A DNA stretch of 64,000 nt from Thermoleophilia bacterium (lineage in GTDB: Bacteria > Actinomycetota > Thermoleophilia > Gaiellales > Gaiellaceae), in assembly GCA_020845695.1 (NCBI GenBank), contig JADLFG010000017.1, positions 1 through 64,000 on the forward strand. Direction: 5' to 3'. The notes beneath the pieces are model-generated. The model was given only the letters and a program-made list of their open reading frames with translations. It did no database searches and was not told the origin of the DNA. Made by a program: the position numbers and the translations under genes. Below are positions 16,740-24,578 of this stretch, in pieces (position 1 is the stretch's first letter; every line of letters starts with the position of its first letter).

Positions 16740-17630
16740 GTGGGCCTGCTCGCCGCCCTGCTCGCCGTCGCGTCCGCGTACGCCGGCGTGAGCGCGCGAA
16801 TCGCGGAGCTGTCCCCGCGCGAGCGGGCGGCGCTGCTCGTCGTCGCCTCGCCGCCCGTCCCGGCGGGTGCCGCCGGGACCCTGCTGCACCGCTGGGAGAC
16901 CGGCGCCGAGGTGCCGCCGGGGACGCTCGTCTTCGTCGATCAGGAGGGCGGCTCCGTCCGCGCCTACCCCTCGCTGCCGCCCGCGCTCGCCGCCGGCGAA
17001 CTCCGCAGCGAAGCGCAGGCGCGCGCGGCCGGGCGGCGTACCGGTGCGGCGCTGCGCGCGGAGGGTGTCCATGTCGACCTCGCGCCGGTGCTCGACTCGC
17101 CCGACGGCCCGCTCGGCTCCCGCCATTTCCGCAGCGCCGGGATCGCGGTCGCGTTCGCGCGCGGGCTCGCGGCGGGCGGCGTCGCGGCCTGCGCGAAGCA
17201 CTTCCCGGGGCTCGGCTCGACGCCCGTCTCGACCGACGGCCGCGAGCCCGTCCGCGGAACCGTCCGCGCGGCCGAGGTCGCCGGCTTCCGCGCTGCGATC
17301 CGGGCCGGGGTCCCCTGCGTGATGGTCAGCCACGCGATCTACGCCCGCTTCGGCGACAGCCCCGCCTCGCTCGAGCCCGGGGCCTACGCGCTCCTGCGCG
17401 ACCAGGGCTTCGCCGGGATCGCGATCACGGACGAGCTCGGCGTGCTCGGCTCGGCCGGGGCGCCCGAATGGGCCCGGCGCGCCGTGCTCGCCGGCGCCGA
17501 CCTCGTTCTCTACTCGAGCGCCGGCGGCGCCCGTCGCGCGATCGCCGCGCTCGTTCCGCTCGCCCGCCGCGGGCTCCTCGACGACCACGTCCGGCGCGTG
17601 CTGCGCTTCCGCGACCGCTACGGGCCCTGA
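16740..17630 (+). CDS. glycoside hydrolase family 3 N-terminal domain protein
   Basis: A 296 aa beta-N-acetylglucosaminidase-like GH3 domain (NagZ type). It shows VFVDQEGGSVRAY (substrate pocket), VDLAPVLDSP, the KHFPGLGST signature, and ITDELGVLG, where the Asp is the nucleophile position in family 3. A hydrophobic N-terminus (LLAALLAVASAYAG) suggests export or anchoring. The length matches the single-domain bacterial enzymes that remove N-acetylglucosamine from muropeptides or glycans. The usual NagZ acid/base His loop is hard to confirm (the STPVSTDGR region). The start is fixed by the leaderless promoter at 16728-16733. Confidence 0.88.
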   Translation: MGLLAALLAVASAYAGVSARIAELSPRERAALLVVASPPVPAGAAGTLLHRWETGAEVPPGTLVFVDQEGGSVRAYPSLPPALAAGELRSEAQARAAGRRTGAALRAEGVHVDLAPVLDSPDGPLGSRHFRSAGIAVAFARGLAAGGVAACAKHFPGLGSTPVSTDGREPVRGTVRAAEVAGFRAAIRAGVPCVMVSHAIYARFGDSPASLEPGAYALLRDQGFAGIAITDELGVLGSAGAPEWARRAVLAGADLVLYSSAGGARRAIAALVPLARRGLLDDHVRRVLRFRDRYGP

Positions 17631-17651
17631 CCCGGCGTCGGATCCGGTCTC

Positions 17652-17657
17652 TATAGT
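17652..17657 (+). promoter_or_regulatory. -10 box upstream of the small membrane protein gene
   Basis: TATAGT stands out in GC-rich sequence 12 nt before ATG 17670. A CTGACC -35-like element (17627-17632) lies 19 bp upstream, a longer spacing than ideal. The leader would be about 5 nt. Confidence 0.5.
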
Positions 17658-17669
17658 GAGAAGCAGGCG

Positions 17670-17915
17670 ATGACCGACGAGCCCACCGAGATCTTCGACG
17701 ACATCTACCTCGGCGTCCGCGCCGGCGTCGCCGGGCGCAAGCAGCGCCGCGGCGAGGCGCTCTCCCCGGAGGAGCGGGAGGCGCTCGGGCGCTGGGAGCG
17801 GCTCTCGCCCTGGCGCAAGACGCTCGCGATCGGCGGCTTCGCGCTCGGGACGTTCGGGCTCGGCTTCGCCCTCGGCGGGCTCGTGTTCGGCCGCTCCCGC
17901 AAGGCGAACGCGTAG
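17670..17915 (+). CDS. small single-pass membrane protein
   Basis: An 81 aa protein with an acidic N-terminus (MTDEPTEIFDDIYLGVRAG), a charged linker (EEREALGRWERLSPWRK), then one Gly/Leu/Phe-rich transmembrane segment (about 51-73, AIGGFALGTFGLGFALGGLVF) and a basic RSRKANA tail. This predicts an N-out or N-in single-pass protein of unknown role. It precedes the PH-domain membrane protein by 41 bp; the interval contains a 7-bp GC hairpin (17938-17955) that might terminate this message or hinder ribosome access to the next start. Confidence 0.65.
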   Translation: MTDEPTEIFDDIYLGVRAGVAGRKQRRGEALSPEEREALGRWERLSPWRKTLAIGGFALGTFGLGFALGGLVFGRSRKANA

Positions 17916-17956
17916 GCGAGCGCAGGACACGGGCCGCCGGCGCCGAACGGCGCCGC

Positions 17957-18388
17957 GTGGAGGCGTACCTCGCGCCCGGCGAGCACGTCCGGCTGAGCGC
18001 CCGCCCGCACGGGGTCGCGCTCGTCCGCCCGCTCGCCCGCGCGCTCGCCTGGGGCGCCGCCGGCGGCGCGGCCGTTCTCCTCGGCCGTCCCCTCCACTGG
18101 CTCGTCGCGGCGCTCGGGGCCGCGGCGATCTGCGCGGCCGCCCTGGCCGCGCTGCGCGCGGTCTGGCGCTGGGACCGCACCGTGGTCGTCCTGACGAGCG
18201 AGAAGCTGCTCGTCGTCTACGGGATCGCGAAGCGCCGGGCCGCCGCGGTCCGGCTGGATCGGGTGCAAGCGGTCGAGGTCGAGCAGGGCCTCTGGGGACG
18301 GCTGCTCGGCTACGGCACGCTCGTCGCGGGGAACCTGGAGATCCCGTACGTGCCGGGCGCCCGGGACGTCGTGCGGCTACTGCGGTAG
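17957..18388 (+). CDS. bacterial PH-domain membrane protein
   Basis: A 143 aa protein. An N-terminal strand (APGEHVRLSARPHGVALVRP) is followed by two transmembrane helices (about 28-70), then the bPH2/YdbS-like domain: WRWDRTVVVLTSEKLLVVYGIAKRRAAAVRLDRVQAVEVEQGLWGRLLGYGTLVA. These residues match the hallmark W..T..R/K...T..R pattern. Function in this family is largely unknown; membrane-associated scaffolding or stress roles have been suggested. GTG 17957 directly follows a hairpin (17938-17955). Its 3' end overlaps the convergent lipoyl-protein gene by 12 bp. Confidence 0.85.
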   Translation: MEAYLAPGEHVRLSARPHGVALVRPLARALAWGAAGGAAVLLGRPLHWLVAALGAAAICAAALAALRAVWRWDRTVVVLTSEKLLVVYGIAKRRAAAVRLDRVQAVEVEQGLWGRLLGYGTLVAGNLEIPYVPGARDVVRLLR

Positions 18389-18622
18389 GACGAGCCCGAG
18401 CGTCGCCCCGACCGGCACGTCCGCGTCGGGCCCGGCGAGGATCTCGACGAGCGTCCCCGAGACGGGCGCCTCGACGACCGCCTCGACCTTGTCCGTCTCG
18501 ACGTTGACGAGTGGCTCGCCCGCCTCGACGCGCTGCCCCACGGCCTTCAGCCACTCGACCACGGTCGCCTCGACCATGTTCATGCCCCACTTGGGCAGGA
18601 CGACGGCGACCGGGTCAGGCAC
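18377..18622 (-). CDS. stand-alone lipoyl-domain protein
   Basis: An 81 aa single lipoyl/biotinyl domain. The lipoylation site is Lys45 in VETDKVEA. The flanking MPKWGMNM-like opening (VLPKWGMNMVEATV) and the GTLVEILAG strand complete the flattened beta-barrel. In 2-oxoacid dehydrogenase complexes this domain is normally the N-terminus of E2 and accepts the acyl group from E1. Here the protein ends right after the domain, without a peripheral-subunit-binding or acyltransferase domain. The gene overlaps E1beta by 8 nt, so it is certainly made with it. The E2 core and E3 must be elsewhere, or the carrier serves another acceptor. Confidence 0.93.
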   Translation of the reverse strand: MPDPVAVVLPKWGMNMVEATVVEWLKAVGQRVEAGEPLVNVETDKVEAVVEAPVSGTLVEILAGPDADVPVGATLGLVLPQ

Positions 18623-19595
18623 CGACGGTCTCCCTGACCGCCCGCGCGATCGCCGGCTCGTCCGGGATCACGGCGGCCTCGAGTCCCGGGGCGAACGGGA
18701 TCGGCACGTCCGGCACGGCCAGGCGCCGGACCGGGGCGCGCAGGTCCGGGAACGCCCGCTCCGCGAGCCCGGCCGCGAGCTCGGAGGCGACCGAGCAGGT
18801 CAGACGGGCCTCGTCGACGACGACGGCGCGCCCCGTCTTGCGCACCGACGCGAGGATCGTCTCCCACGGCATCGGCGAGAGGCTGCAAACGTCCACCACC
18901 TCGGCGCCGATCCCCTCCGCCGCGAGCGCCTCGGCCGCCGCCCGCGCCCGGCGGGCCATCAGCCCGACCGCCAGGATCGTGACGTCGTCGCCCTCCGGCC
19001 CGACCTCGGCCTGCCCGAGCTCGAGCGGCTCCGCCCCGACGGGCCCGCGGGCGGACGCGAGCGCGGGGTGGTGGAGGACGACGACCGGGTCGTCGCAGCG
19101 GATCGCGGCGCGCGTCAGCCAGAACGCCTGGTGGGGCGTCGAGGGGAAGACGACGCGCAGGCCGCCGCCGTTCAGAAACAGCGCCGAGGGCACCTCCGAG
19201 TGCTGCGCGGCGTTCGAGCCGGCCGCTCCCGCGGAGCCGATCACGACGAGCGGCACCGAGAGCTGGCCGCCGCTCATGTAGCGCATCCGCCCCGCCTGGT
19301 TCACGAGCTGATCGAACGCGACGTACGTGAAGCTCGAGAACATCACGTCGACGACCGGGCGCAGGCCGCCGCTCGCGGCGCCCACGGCCGCGCCGACGAA
19401 GCCGGCCTCGGAGATCGGGCAGTCGCGCACCCGGCCGGCTCCGAACTCCGCGGCGAGGCCGCGGGTCGGGCCCATCACGCCGATCGTGACGTCCTCGCCC
19501 CAGACGAGCACGCGCGGGTCGGCGCGCAGCTCCTGCGCGATTGCGTCGGCGATCGCGGGCGCGAGCCGGTTCGCCGCGGACGGCGAGCCGCTCAC
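18615..19595 (-). CDS. 2-oxoacid dehydrogenase E1 component, beta subunit
   Basis: A 326 aa transketolase-like pyrimidine-binding protein. Family features include LRADPRVLVWGEDV, FGAGRVRDCPISEAGFVGAAVGAA and the C-terminal transketolase domain with DDVTILAVGLMARRA and EVVDVCSLSPMPWETI. With the alpha subunit it forms the alpha2beta2 thiamine-diphosphate enzyme that decarboxylates a 2-oxoacid (branched-chain, pyruvate or acetoin type) and reductively acylates a lipoyl domain. It overlaps the alpha gene by 4 nt and the lipoyl gene by 8 nt. The actual substrate is not determinable from the sequence. Confidence 0.95.
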   Translation of the reverse strand: MSGSPSAANRLAPAIADAIAQELRADPRVLVWGEDVTIGVMGPTRGLAAEFGAGRVRDCPISEAGFVGAAVGAASGGLRPVVDVMFSSFTYVAFDQLVNQAGRMRYMSGGQLSVPLVVIGSAGAAGSNAAQHSEVPSALFLNGGGLRVVFPSTPHQAFWLTRAAIRCDDPVVVLHHPALASARGPVGAEPLELGQAEVGPEGDDVTILAVGLMARRARAAAEALAAEGIGAEVVDVCSLSPMPWETILASVRKTGRAVVVDEARLTCSVASELAAGLAERAFPDLRAPVRRLAVPDVPIPFAPGLEAAVIPDEPAIARAVRETVGA

Positions 19596-20536
19596 GCGAA
19601 CACGTCCTCGAGCGCGCTCGCCGGGTCGGGGTCGGGCGCCGCTTGCGCCGCCGCGAGCGCGCGCGCGACGCGCTCCCGCTCCTCGGCCTCGAGCCGCTCG
19701 CGCAGTCCAGCCTGCCCCAGGGCGTCGTCGAGCGCTTCGATCGGATCGGGTGCTTGCGGCGGCTCACGGTAGGTGCCGGCGTAGCTCTCCTCGCCCTCGT
19801 GGTGGCCGCGCACCCTCGTCGTCACGCACTCGAGCAGGGACGGCCCTCCGCCGGCGCGAGCCCGCCCGACCGCCTCGGCGGCGGCCTCGTGGACGGCGCG
19901 GACGTCGTGCCCGTCCACGGCCGCGCCCGGCAGCCCGTAGGCGGCGGCGCGGGCCGCGATCCCCGGCCCCGCGATCGCCCGCTCGGCGGGCGTGAACTCG
20001 CCGTAGCGGTTGTTCTCGCACACGAACACCACCGGCGCCCGCCAGAGCGCGGCCAGGTTCAGCGTCTCGTGGAACGTGCCCTGGCTCGCGGCGCCGTCGC
20101 CGAAGAACGCGACCGCGACGCCGCCCGTGCCGAGCTCCTGCGCGGCGAGCGCGAGCCCGAGCGCCATCGGGATGCCGCCGCCGACGATCCCGTTCGCCCC
20201 GGTGACACCCCGCTCGAAGCAGGCGACGTGCATCGAGCCGCCCTTGCCGCGGCAGTAGCCGGTCGCCTTGCCGAGGATCTCGGCCAGCATCGCCTCGGGC
20301 TCGAGCCCGCGTGCGAGCATGTGGTGGTGGCCGCGATGGGTGGTCGTGATCTGGTCGCCCGGCCCGAGCGCGGAGCAGACTCCGGCTGCGACCGCCTCCT
20401 GGCCGATCGAGAGGTGGACGACGCCGACGAGCTGCCCGCGCTCGAACAGGTCGGCGAGCGTGCTCTCGAACGCCCGGATTCGCAGCATGACGCGAAGCCA
20501 TTCCAGACCGTGCGTCTCGAGGACGGGATCGGGCAC
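19592..20536 (-). CDS. 2-oxoacid dehydrogenase E1 component, alpha subunit
   Basis: A 314 aa thiamine-diphosphate-binding subunit. Motifs in order are GVVHLSIGQEAVAAG, TTHRGHHHMLARG, the GKGGSMHV loop, and the ThDP/Mg motif GDGAASQGTFHETLN followed by VFVCENNRYGE. The GHHHMLARG region is closer to acetoin/pyruvate-type E1 than to TCA-cycle OGDH. The GTG start is preceded by TAGAAT (20548-20543, minus strand) exactly 6 nt away, indicating a leaderless mRNA. It heads the three-gene operon E1alpha-E1beta-lipoyl protein. Confidence 0.95.
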   Translation of the reverse strand: MPDPVLETHGLEWLRVMLRIRAFESTLADLFERGQLVGVVHLSIGQEAVAAGVCSALGPGDQITTTHRGHHHMLARGLEPEAMLAEILGKATGYCRGKGGSMHVACFERGVTGANGIVGGGIPMALGLALAAQELGTGGVAVAFFGDGAASQGTFHETLNLAALWRAPVVFVCENNRYGEFTPAERAIAGPGIAARAAAYGLPGAAVDGHDVRAVHEAAAEAVGRARAGGGPSLLECVTTRVRGHHEGEESYAGTYREPPQAPDPIEALDDALGQAGLRERLEAEERERVARALAAAQAAPDPDPASALEDVFA

Positions 20537-20542
20537 GGTCCG

Positions 20543-20548
20543 ATTCTA
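20543..20548 (-). promoter_or_regulatory. leaderless promoter of the E1alpha operon
   Basis: TAGAAT on the minus strand, exactly 6 nt from the GTG at 20536. No ribosome-binding site is present. Confidence 0.55.
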
Positions 20549-20641
20549 CGAGCCCGCGGCGCCTCGTAGGAGCTTGACCGCGGCGAGCGGCTCCTGCTAG
20601 AAGATCGCTCGCCGCGTTCGCGCCGATCTCCGGGAGGCCCC

Positions 20642-20998
20642 GTGCAGCAATTCGACCGTTCCAGGTTCGACCACGTCGGCATCGTCACCGACGAGCGCCA
20701 GCCGGGCGAGAGCTGGGTCGAGGCGACCCGGGTCTGGGTGACGAGCCCGCGCGCCCACCCCTACAACGTCGAGTTCCTGCGCTACGAGCCGGACAGCCCC
20801 GTCACGGGCCCCGTACGCACGCAGCCGCACGTCGCCTACCGGGTCGCCGACCTCGCCGCCGCGATCGAGGGCGCGAACGTCGTGCTGGGGCCGTTCGAGG
20901 TCGCGGGCGGATTCCTGAACGTCGCCTTCGTGCTCGAGGCCGGCGCGCTCGTCGAGTTCATGCAGTACCGCGACCCCGACGAGACCGGCTGGTTCTGA
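20642..20998 (+). CDS. VOC/glyoxalase-like protein
   Basis: A 118 aa single vicinal-oxygen-chelate module. It shows FDHVGIVTDE (first metal His), a central PHVAYRVADLAAAIEG (second His) and a C-terminal LVEFMQYRDP with the metal Glu. The conserved His/His/Glu layout supports a metal-dependent lyase, isomerase or dioxygenase-type fold; the substrate is unknown. GGGAGG sits 4 nt before the GTG start, so this gene is led by an ordinary ribosome-binding site. It converges on the following minus-strand gene with 2 bp between stops. Confidence 0.8.
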   Translation: MQQFDRSRFDHVGIVTDERQPGESWVEATRVWVTSPRAHPYNVEFLRYEPDSPVTGPVRTQPHVAYRVADLAAAIEGANVVLGPFEVAGGFLNVAFVLEAGALVEFMQYRDPDETGWF

Positions 20999-21000
20999 GG

Positions 21001-21921
21001 CTAGCGTCGTGGGCCGGGGCCCTCGGTGCGCCGGCGCTTCGCCCGCGTCCTGACGTTCGGGCCCTCGTAGCGCAGCTCCAGCTCGCGGATCGGGATCCGG
21101 AACGGCTCCTGGAGGAAGGCCTGGTCGAGCGTCTGCTGGGTCAGGGTCCACAGCGGTGGCCACGGGAGCTCGCCGTCCCGCGGCGGCCAGACCCGGTTGA
21201 TCGTGCCGCGCGGCGAGGCGACGCGGACGTCGTTCGGGCGGCTGTGGACGCCGAACACCTTGAGCGTCAGGTGGCCCAGCACGGCCAGCACGCTGTAGGC
21301 CTCGGTCGGCCGCTCCTCCCCGAGCGGGAGCTCGAGGCGGGCCGCCAGCACCCCGACGTGGTTTGCCCGGTAGCGGCCGAGACCCACGTAGACGTCGGGG
21401 TGGGGGATGCCGTGCTCGCGCAGCTCGTGCCGGTGGCGCGGCGGGACGCCCTCGTCTCGCCCTTCGGCGGCCAGGATCGCGTACGCGGCCCGGGCGCCCC
21501 AGCCGGCGAGCAGCCGCTGCTCGGCGAGCGAGAAGCGGGCGGCCGAGCCCGTCACCATCGGCTCGAGCAGCGGGAGTACCGCCTCGTCCCGGCTCGCGAG
21601 CACGAGCGCGCACGGCTCGCACAGGCAGCGGGCGGCGTACTCGGCGGCCGCGAGCTCGGTGCGCTCCTCGATCGCCTCGTCGATCGCCCGGTGGAGGCGC
21701 TCGAGCGGGGAGCGGCCGGAGGCCGCGGCGTGGCGGGGCACCGAGACCGGGATCTCCTCGCCCGCGGCGAGCGCGGGGAAGGAGAGCGGCTCCCCGCTTG
21801 CCAGCAGGTGCTCGACCGGGCTGCCGGCGAGGCCGGTCAGTCGCAGCACCCACGCGGGAATCGCCGGATCGTCGCGGGTCGCGGGGGCGCCGCAGTAGAG
21901 GCACTCGGGGCCGGACGGCAC
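21001..21921 (-). CDS. hypothetical protein with CxxC zinc-knuckle start
   Basis: A 306 aa protein of unknown function. CLYCG at residues 7-11 and CLCEPC at about 100-105 together provide the four Cys of a plausible zinc site; the N-terminal sequence before AIPAWVLR resembles HNH-endonuclease-associated zinc ribbons. The central helical part and the C-terminal half (VRVASPRGTINRVWPPRDGELPW) show no catalytic motif. The GTG start is 6 nt after minus-strand TAGTGT (21933-21928), implying leaderless expression. It transcribes away from the catabolic operon at 22060. Confidence 0.7.
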   Translation of the reverse strand: MPSGPECLYCGAPATRDDPAIPAWVLRLTGLAGSPVEHLLASGEPLSFPALAAGEEIPVSVPRHAAASGRSPLERLHRAIDEAIEERTELAAAEYAARCLCEPCALVLASRDEAVLPLLEPMVTGSAARFSLAEQRLLAGWGARAAYAILAAEGRDEGVPPRHRHELREHGIPHPDVYVGLGRYRANHVGVLAARLELPLGEERPTEAYSVLAVLGHLTLKVFGVHSRPNDVRVASPRGTINRVWPPRDGELPWPPLWTLTQQTLDQAFLQEPFRIPIRELELRYEGPNVRTRAKRRRTEGPGPRR

Positions 21922-21927
21922 GGGCGG

Positions 21928-21933
21928 ACACTA
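21928..21933 (-). promoter_or_regulatory. leaderless promoter of the CxxC protein gene
   Basis: Minus-strand TAGTGT with exactly 6 nt to the GTG start at 21921, the same layout as at 16722, 16740, 20536 and 52783. Confidence 0.5.
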
Positions 21934-21998
21934 GCGCGCCCGGCCCGGTCGTGCGCCGGAGCCCGGTTAAGCAGCATCAAAATCGGTTAGTCACACTG

Positions 21999-22027
21999 TT
22001 GACGGGCCGGTGCCGCCCGCGTACGAT
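21999..22027 (+). promoter_or_regulatory. sigma70-like promoter of the eight-gene catabolic operon
   Basis: TTGACG (21999-22004), a 17-bp spacer, TACGAT (22022-22027). The upstream 35 bp are unusually AT-rich (positions 21966-21998, with two GGTTA elements) and could bind a regulator such as the XRE-cupin protein encoded in the same operon. The leader is about 26 nt and carries AAGGAGG. Confidence 0.7.
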
Positions 22028-22059
22028 CGAATCCCCGGTTCCCGACGCGAAGGAGGCCC

Positions 22060-23346
22060 GTGCTGACCCCGTTCGAGCTCGAGCTGCGCGGCCGCATCAG
22101 CGGCCGGCGAGCGATCGGCCACATCGAGGAGCTCGTCGCGACCGGTGACCGCTTCGTCGGCGGCAGCGGCGACGCGCCCGCGGCGGAGCTCGTGCGGGCG
22201 CGCTTCCGAAGCTGGGGCCTCGACGTCACCGACCGGGAGTTCGAGACGCTCGGCTACCGCCACGGCCGCGTCGAGCTGCGCCTCGCCGACGGCCGCGCGT
22301 TCGACGCGATCCCGCCCTACTTCTCGCCCCCGACGCCGCCGGCCGGCGTCGAGGGCGAGCTCGTCTTCGTGGGCGGCGGCGAGGAGGCCGACTACGAGGG
22401 GCTCGACGTCGAGGGCCGGATCGCCGTCATGCAGGAGATCGGCCTCGGCTACTCGCGCTTCTGGATGGGGACGTTCGCCGCGCTGGCCGCTCGCCGGGGC
22501 GCGCGCGCGTTGATCGTGATCCACCCGCTGCCCTGGCCCTACCGGATGTCGCTCGAGGCGGGTAACGGCGAGCTCGACAACCGCTTCTGCGCCGAGCAGC
22601 TCCCCGTCGTCTGCGTGTCCGGGATCGACGGCGGCCAGCTCCTGCACGCGATCGGTCGCGGCGATGCGCGGGCGACGCTCGTCGTCGAGGCCGAGCTGCC
22701 GCGCGTCACGAGCTGGAACGTGAGCGGCCTTCTGCGCGGCGGCGAGCTCCCCGACGAGATCGTGCTCGTCCACGCTCACCGCGACCACGGGCTCGAGCCG
22801 GGCGCGAACGACAACGGCTCCGGCTTCGGAACGATGCTCGAGCTCGCCTCCGCGCTCGCCGGCTCGCGGCCGCGGCGCTCGCTCGAGTTCCTCTGCACGA
22901 CCGCGGAGGAGGGCGTCACGCCCGGGGTTGCCGCCTACATCGCCGCCAGGACGGCCGAGGGTACGCTGGGCCAGATCCGCGCCGCGATCGATCTCGACAT
23001 GTTCGGCGTCGGCGGCAAGGTGAAGCTGGTCGAGCTCGGCCTCTGGCCGGATCGTCCCCCGATCCCGCACACGGAGTGGCTGATGCGCCGCGTCGAGGGG
23101 CTCGCCGACGAGCTCGGCTACGACGTGGGGCGGATGACGGCGCCGTGGGGCGTCGCCGAGTCGGGCCGCTTCCTCGAGGCGGGCGTGCCGGCGATCTGGT
23201 TCTGGAAGCCGGACGACTTCTACTACCACTCGGTCCACGACACCGCCGACAAGCTCGACGGGAACTCGCTCAAGGCGGTGGCCGACCTGACCGCAATCAC
23301 CATGTGGCGGCTCGCGAACGAGGACGAGCTGCCGCGCGAAGCCTGA
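22060..23346 (+). CDS. M28-family metallo-aminopeptidase or amidohydrolase
   Basis: A 428 aa enzyme with the co-catalytic zinc motif H240-R-D242 followed by GANDNGSG (bridging Asp251), the catalytic TAEEG pair, DLDMFG and a C-terminal YYHSVHDTADKL with the last zinc His. A PA-like insert (about 70-170) is visible before the metallopeptidase core. No signal peptide is apparent, so the enzyme is probably cytoplasmic and acts on imported peptides or N-acyl amino acids. AAGGAGG precedes the GTG start by 5 nt. First gene of the operon reaching to 29293. Confidence 0.88.
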   Translation: MLTPFELELRGRISGRRAIGHIEELVATGDRFVGGSGDAPAAELVRARFRSWGLDVTDREFETLGYRHGRVELRLADGRAFDAIPPYFSPPTPPAGVEGELVFVGGGEEADYEGLDVEGRIAVMQEIGLGYSRFWMGTFAALAARRGARALIVIHPLPWPYRMSLEAGNGELDNRFCAEQLPVVCVSGIDGGQLLHAIGRGDARATLVVEAELPRVTSWNVSGLLRGGELPDEIVLVHAHRDHGLEPGANDNGSGFGTMLELASALAGSRPRRSLEFLCTTAEEGVTPGVAAYIAARTAEGTLGQIRAAIDLDMFGVGGKVKLVELGLWPDRPPIPHTEWLMRRVEGLADELGYDVGRMTAPWGVAESGRFLEAGVPAIWFWKPDDFYYHSVHDTADKLDGNSLKAVADLTAITMWRLANEDELPREA

Positions 23347-23362
23347 GGAAAGGAGCACGGGA

Positions 23363-24559
23363 ATGTCGGTCGAGGACGTCGACCACGAGCAGCTGATCCG
23401 CCTGCGCCAGGAGGGGGCCGTCCGCGTCTGCGAGCGCATCGGCGTCGACGCGCTGCTCGCGACCCAGCACGACAACGTCCAGTACATCGCGGACGTGCGC
23501 CGGTTCTTCGTCTACGGCTGGGAGCCGAACTCGCTGGCCGTGATCACCCGCGAGGGGGCCGTCAAGTCGGTCGACTGCGGCTACCACGTCGCGCCGGGCC
23601 CCCACTGGGCGAACGAAGGTGCCTGGCTGAAGGAGCAGACCGGCTGGGACCACTTCTCGGTCTTCAACGCGAGCCTCGTCCAGGGCCGCTACGCCGCCTG
23701 GGTGAAGGACGCGCTCGCGCAGCTCGGGGTCAAGAGGGGGAGGGTTGGCGTCGACCGGGTCTCGTGGGTGATCCTCGAAGAGCTCCGCTCGGTGCTGCCG
23801 GAGATCGAGTTCGTGAACGCCGAGGAGCCGCTCCTGTTCGAGCGGATCGTCAAGAACGAGGAGGAGCGCAAGCTGATGCGAGCGGCCGCGAAGGTCGCGA
23901 GCGAGGGCGTCCAGGCGGGTCTCGACGCGCTCGCCCCGGGCGTGACCGAGTACGAGGTCTACGGCGCCTTCATGGGGCGCATGTACACGCTCGGCTCGGA
24001 GGGGGACGGCTTCTACCCGTTCCTCGCCTCGGGCGCGGTCACAGAGGGGACGCTCTACCCCACGAACCGCGTGCTCGCGGAAGGCGACGCGATCGTGATG
24101 GACATGGGGCCGATCGTCGAGGGCTACAACGGCGACTGCATGCGCACCGGCTTCATCGGCGAGCCGACCCCCGAGTTCAAGGAGCTCTACCGGGTCAACT
24201 ACGAGGCGATGTACGCGGGGATCGAGACGATTCGCCCCGGGATCAGGATCTCCGAGGTCGACGCGGCGGTGCGGCGCACCGCGCTCGCTCACGGCTACAT
24301 GGAGAACCGCTTCGACACCGGCCACGGGATCGGGCTCAACTGCTGCGAGCTGCCCGTGTGCATGAAGGCCGGAACCGCTCCCGACCACCTCGACGTCGTG
24401 CTCGAGCCCGGCATGTGCTTCACGCTCGAGCCGCGCTTCCACAGGATGATCGGCGACGGAACCTACATCCAGGCGGCGCTCGAGGAGACGGTGATGGTCA
24501 GCGAGACCGGCGTCGAGGTGCTGACGACGACTCCGTTCATCGAGGAGTGCCTGGCCTAG
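23363..24559 (+). CDS. M24-family (pita-bread) metallohydrolase
   Basis: A 398 aa creatinase/prolidase-fold enzyme. The five di-metal ligands are intact: Asp247 (MDMGP), Asp258 (NGDCMR), His321 (GHGIGL), Glu356 (TLEPRF) and Glu374 (LEETVMV). The N-terminal domain (about 1-150) is the creatinase-type alpha/beta domain. Possible activities include Xaa-Pro peptidase, creatinase or ectoine-hydrolase-like ring opening; I cannot choose between them. It lies 16 bp after the M28 gene with GGAAAGGAG before its ATG, and 19 bp before the next gene. Confidence 0.9.
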   Translation: MSVEDVDHEQLIRLRQEGAVRVCERIGVDALLATQHDNVQYIADVRRFFVYGWEPNSLAVITREGAVKSVDCGYHVAPGPHWANEGAWLKEQTGWDHFSVFNASLVQGRYAAWVKDALAQLGVKRGRVGVDRVSWVILEELRSVLPEIEFVNAEEPLLFERIVKNEEERKLMRAAAKVASEGVQAGLDALAPGVTEYEVYGAFMGRMYTLGSEGDGFYPFLASGAVTEGTLYPTNRVLAEGDAIVMDMGPIVEGYNGDCMRTGFIGEPTPEFKELYRVNYEAMYAGIETIRPGIRISEVDAAVRRTALAHGYMENRFDTGHGIGLNCCELPVCMKAGTAPDHLDVVLEPGMCFTLEPRFHRMIGDGTYIQAALEETVMVSETGVEVLTTTPFIEECLA

Positions 24560-24578
24560 CGACGGGAAGGAGGTGGAG

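Noticed and set aside
22020..22045. tRNA-like string around CGATCGAATCCCC
   Set aside because: Resembles a T-arm sequence but there is no acceptor stem, anticodon arm or CCA context; it belongs to the promoter/leader of the 22060 gene.
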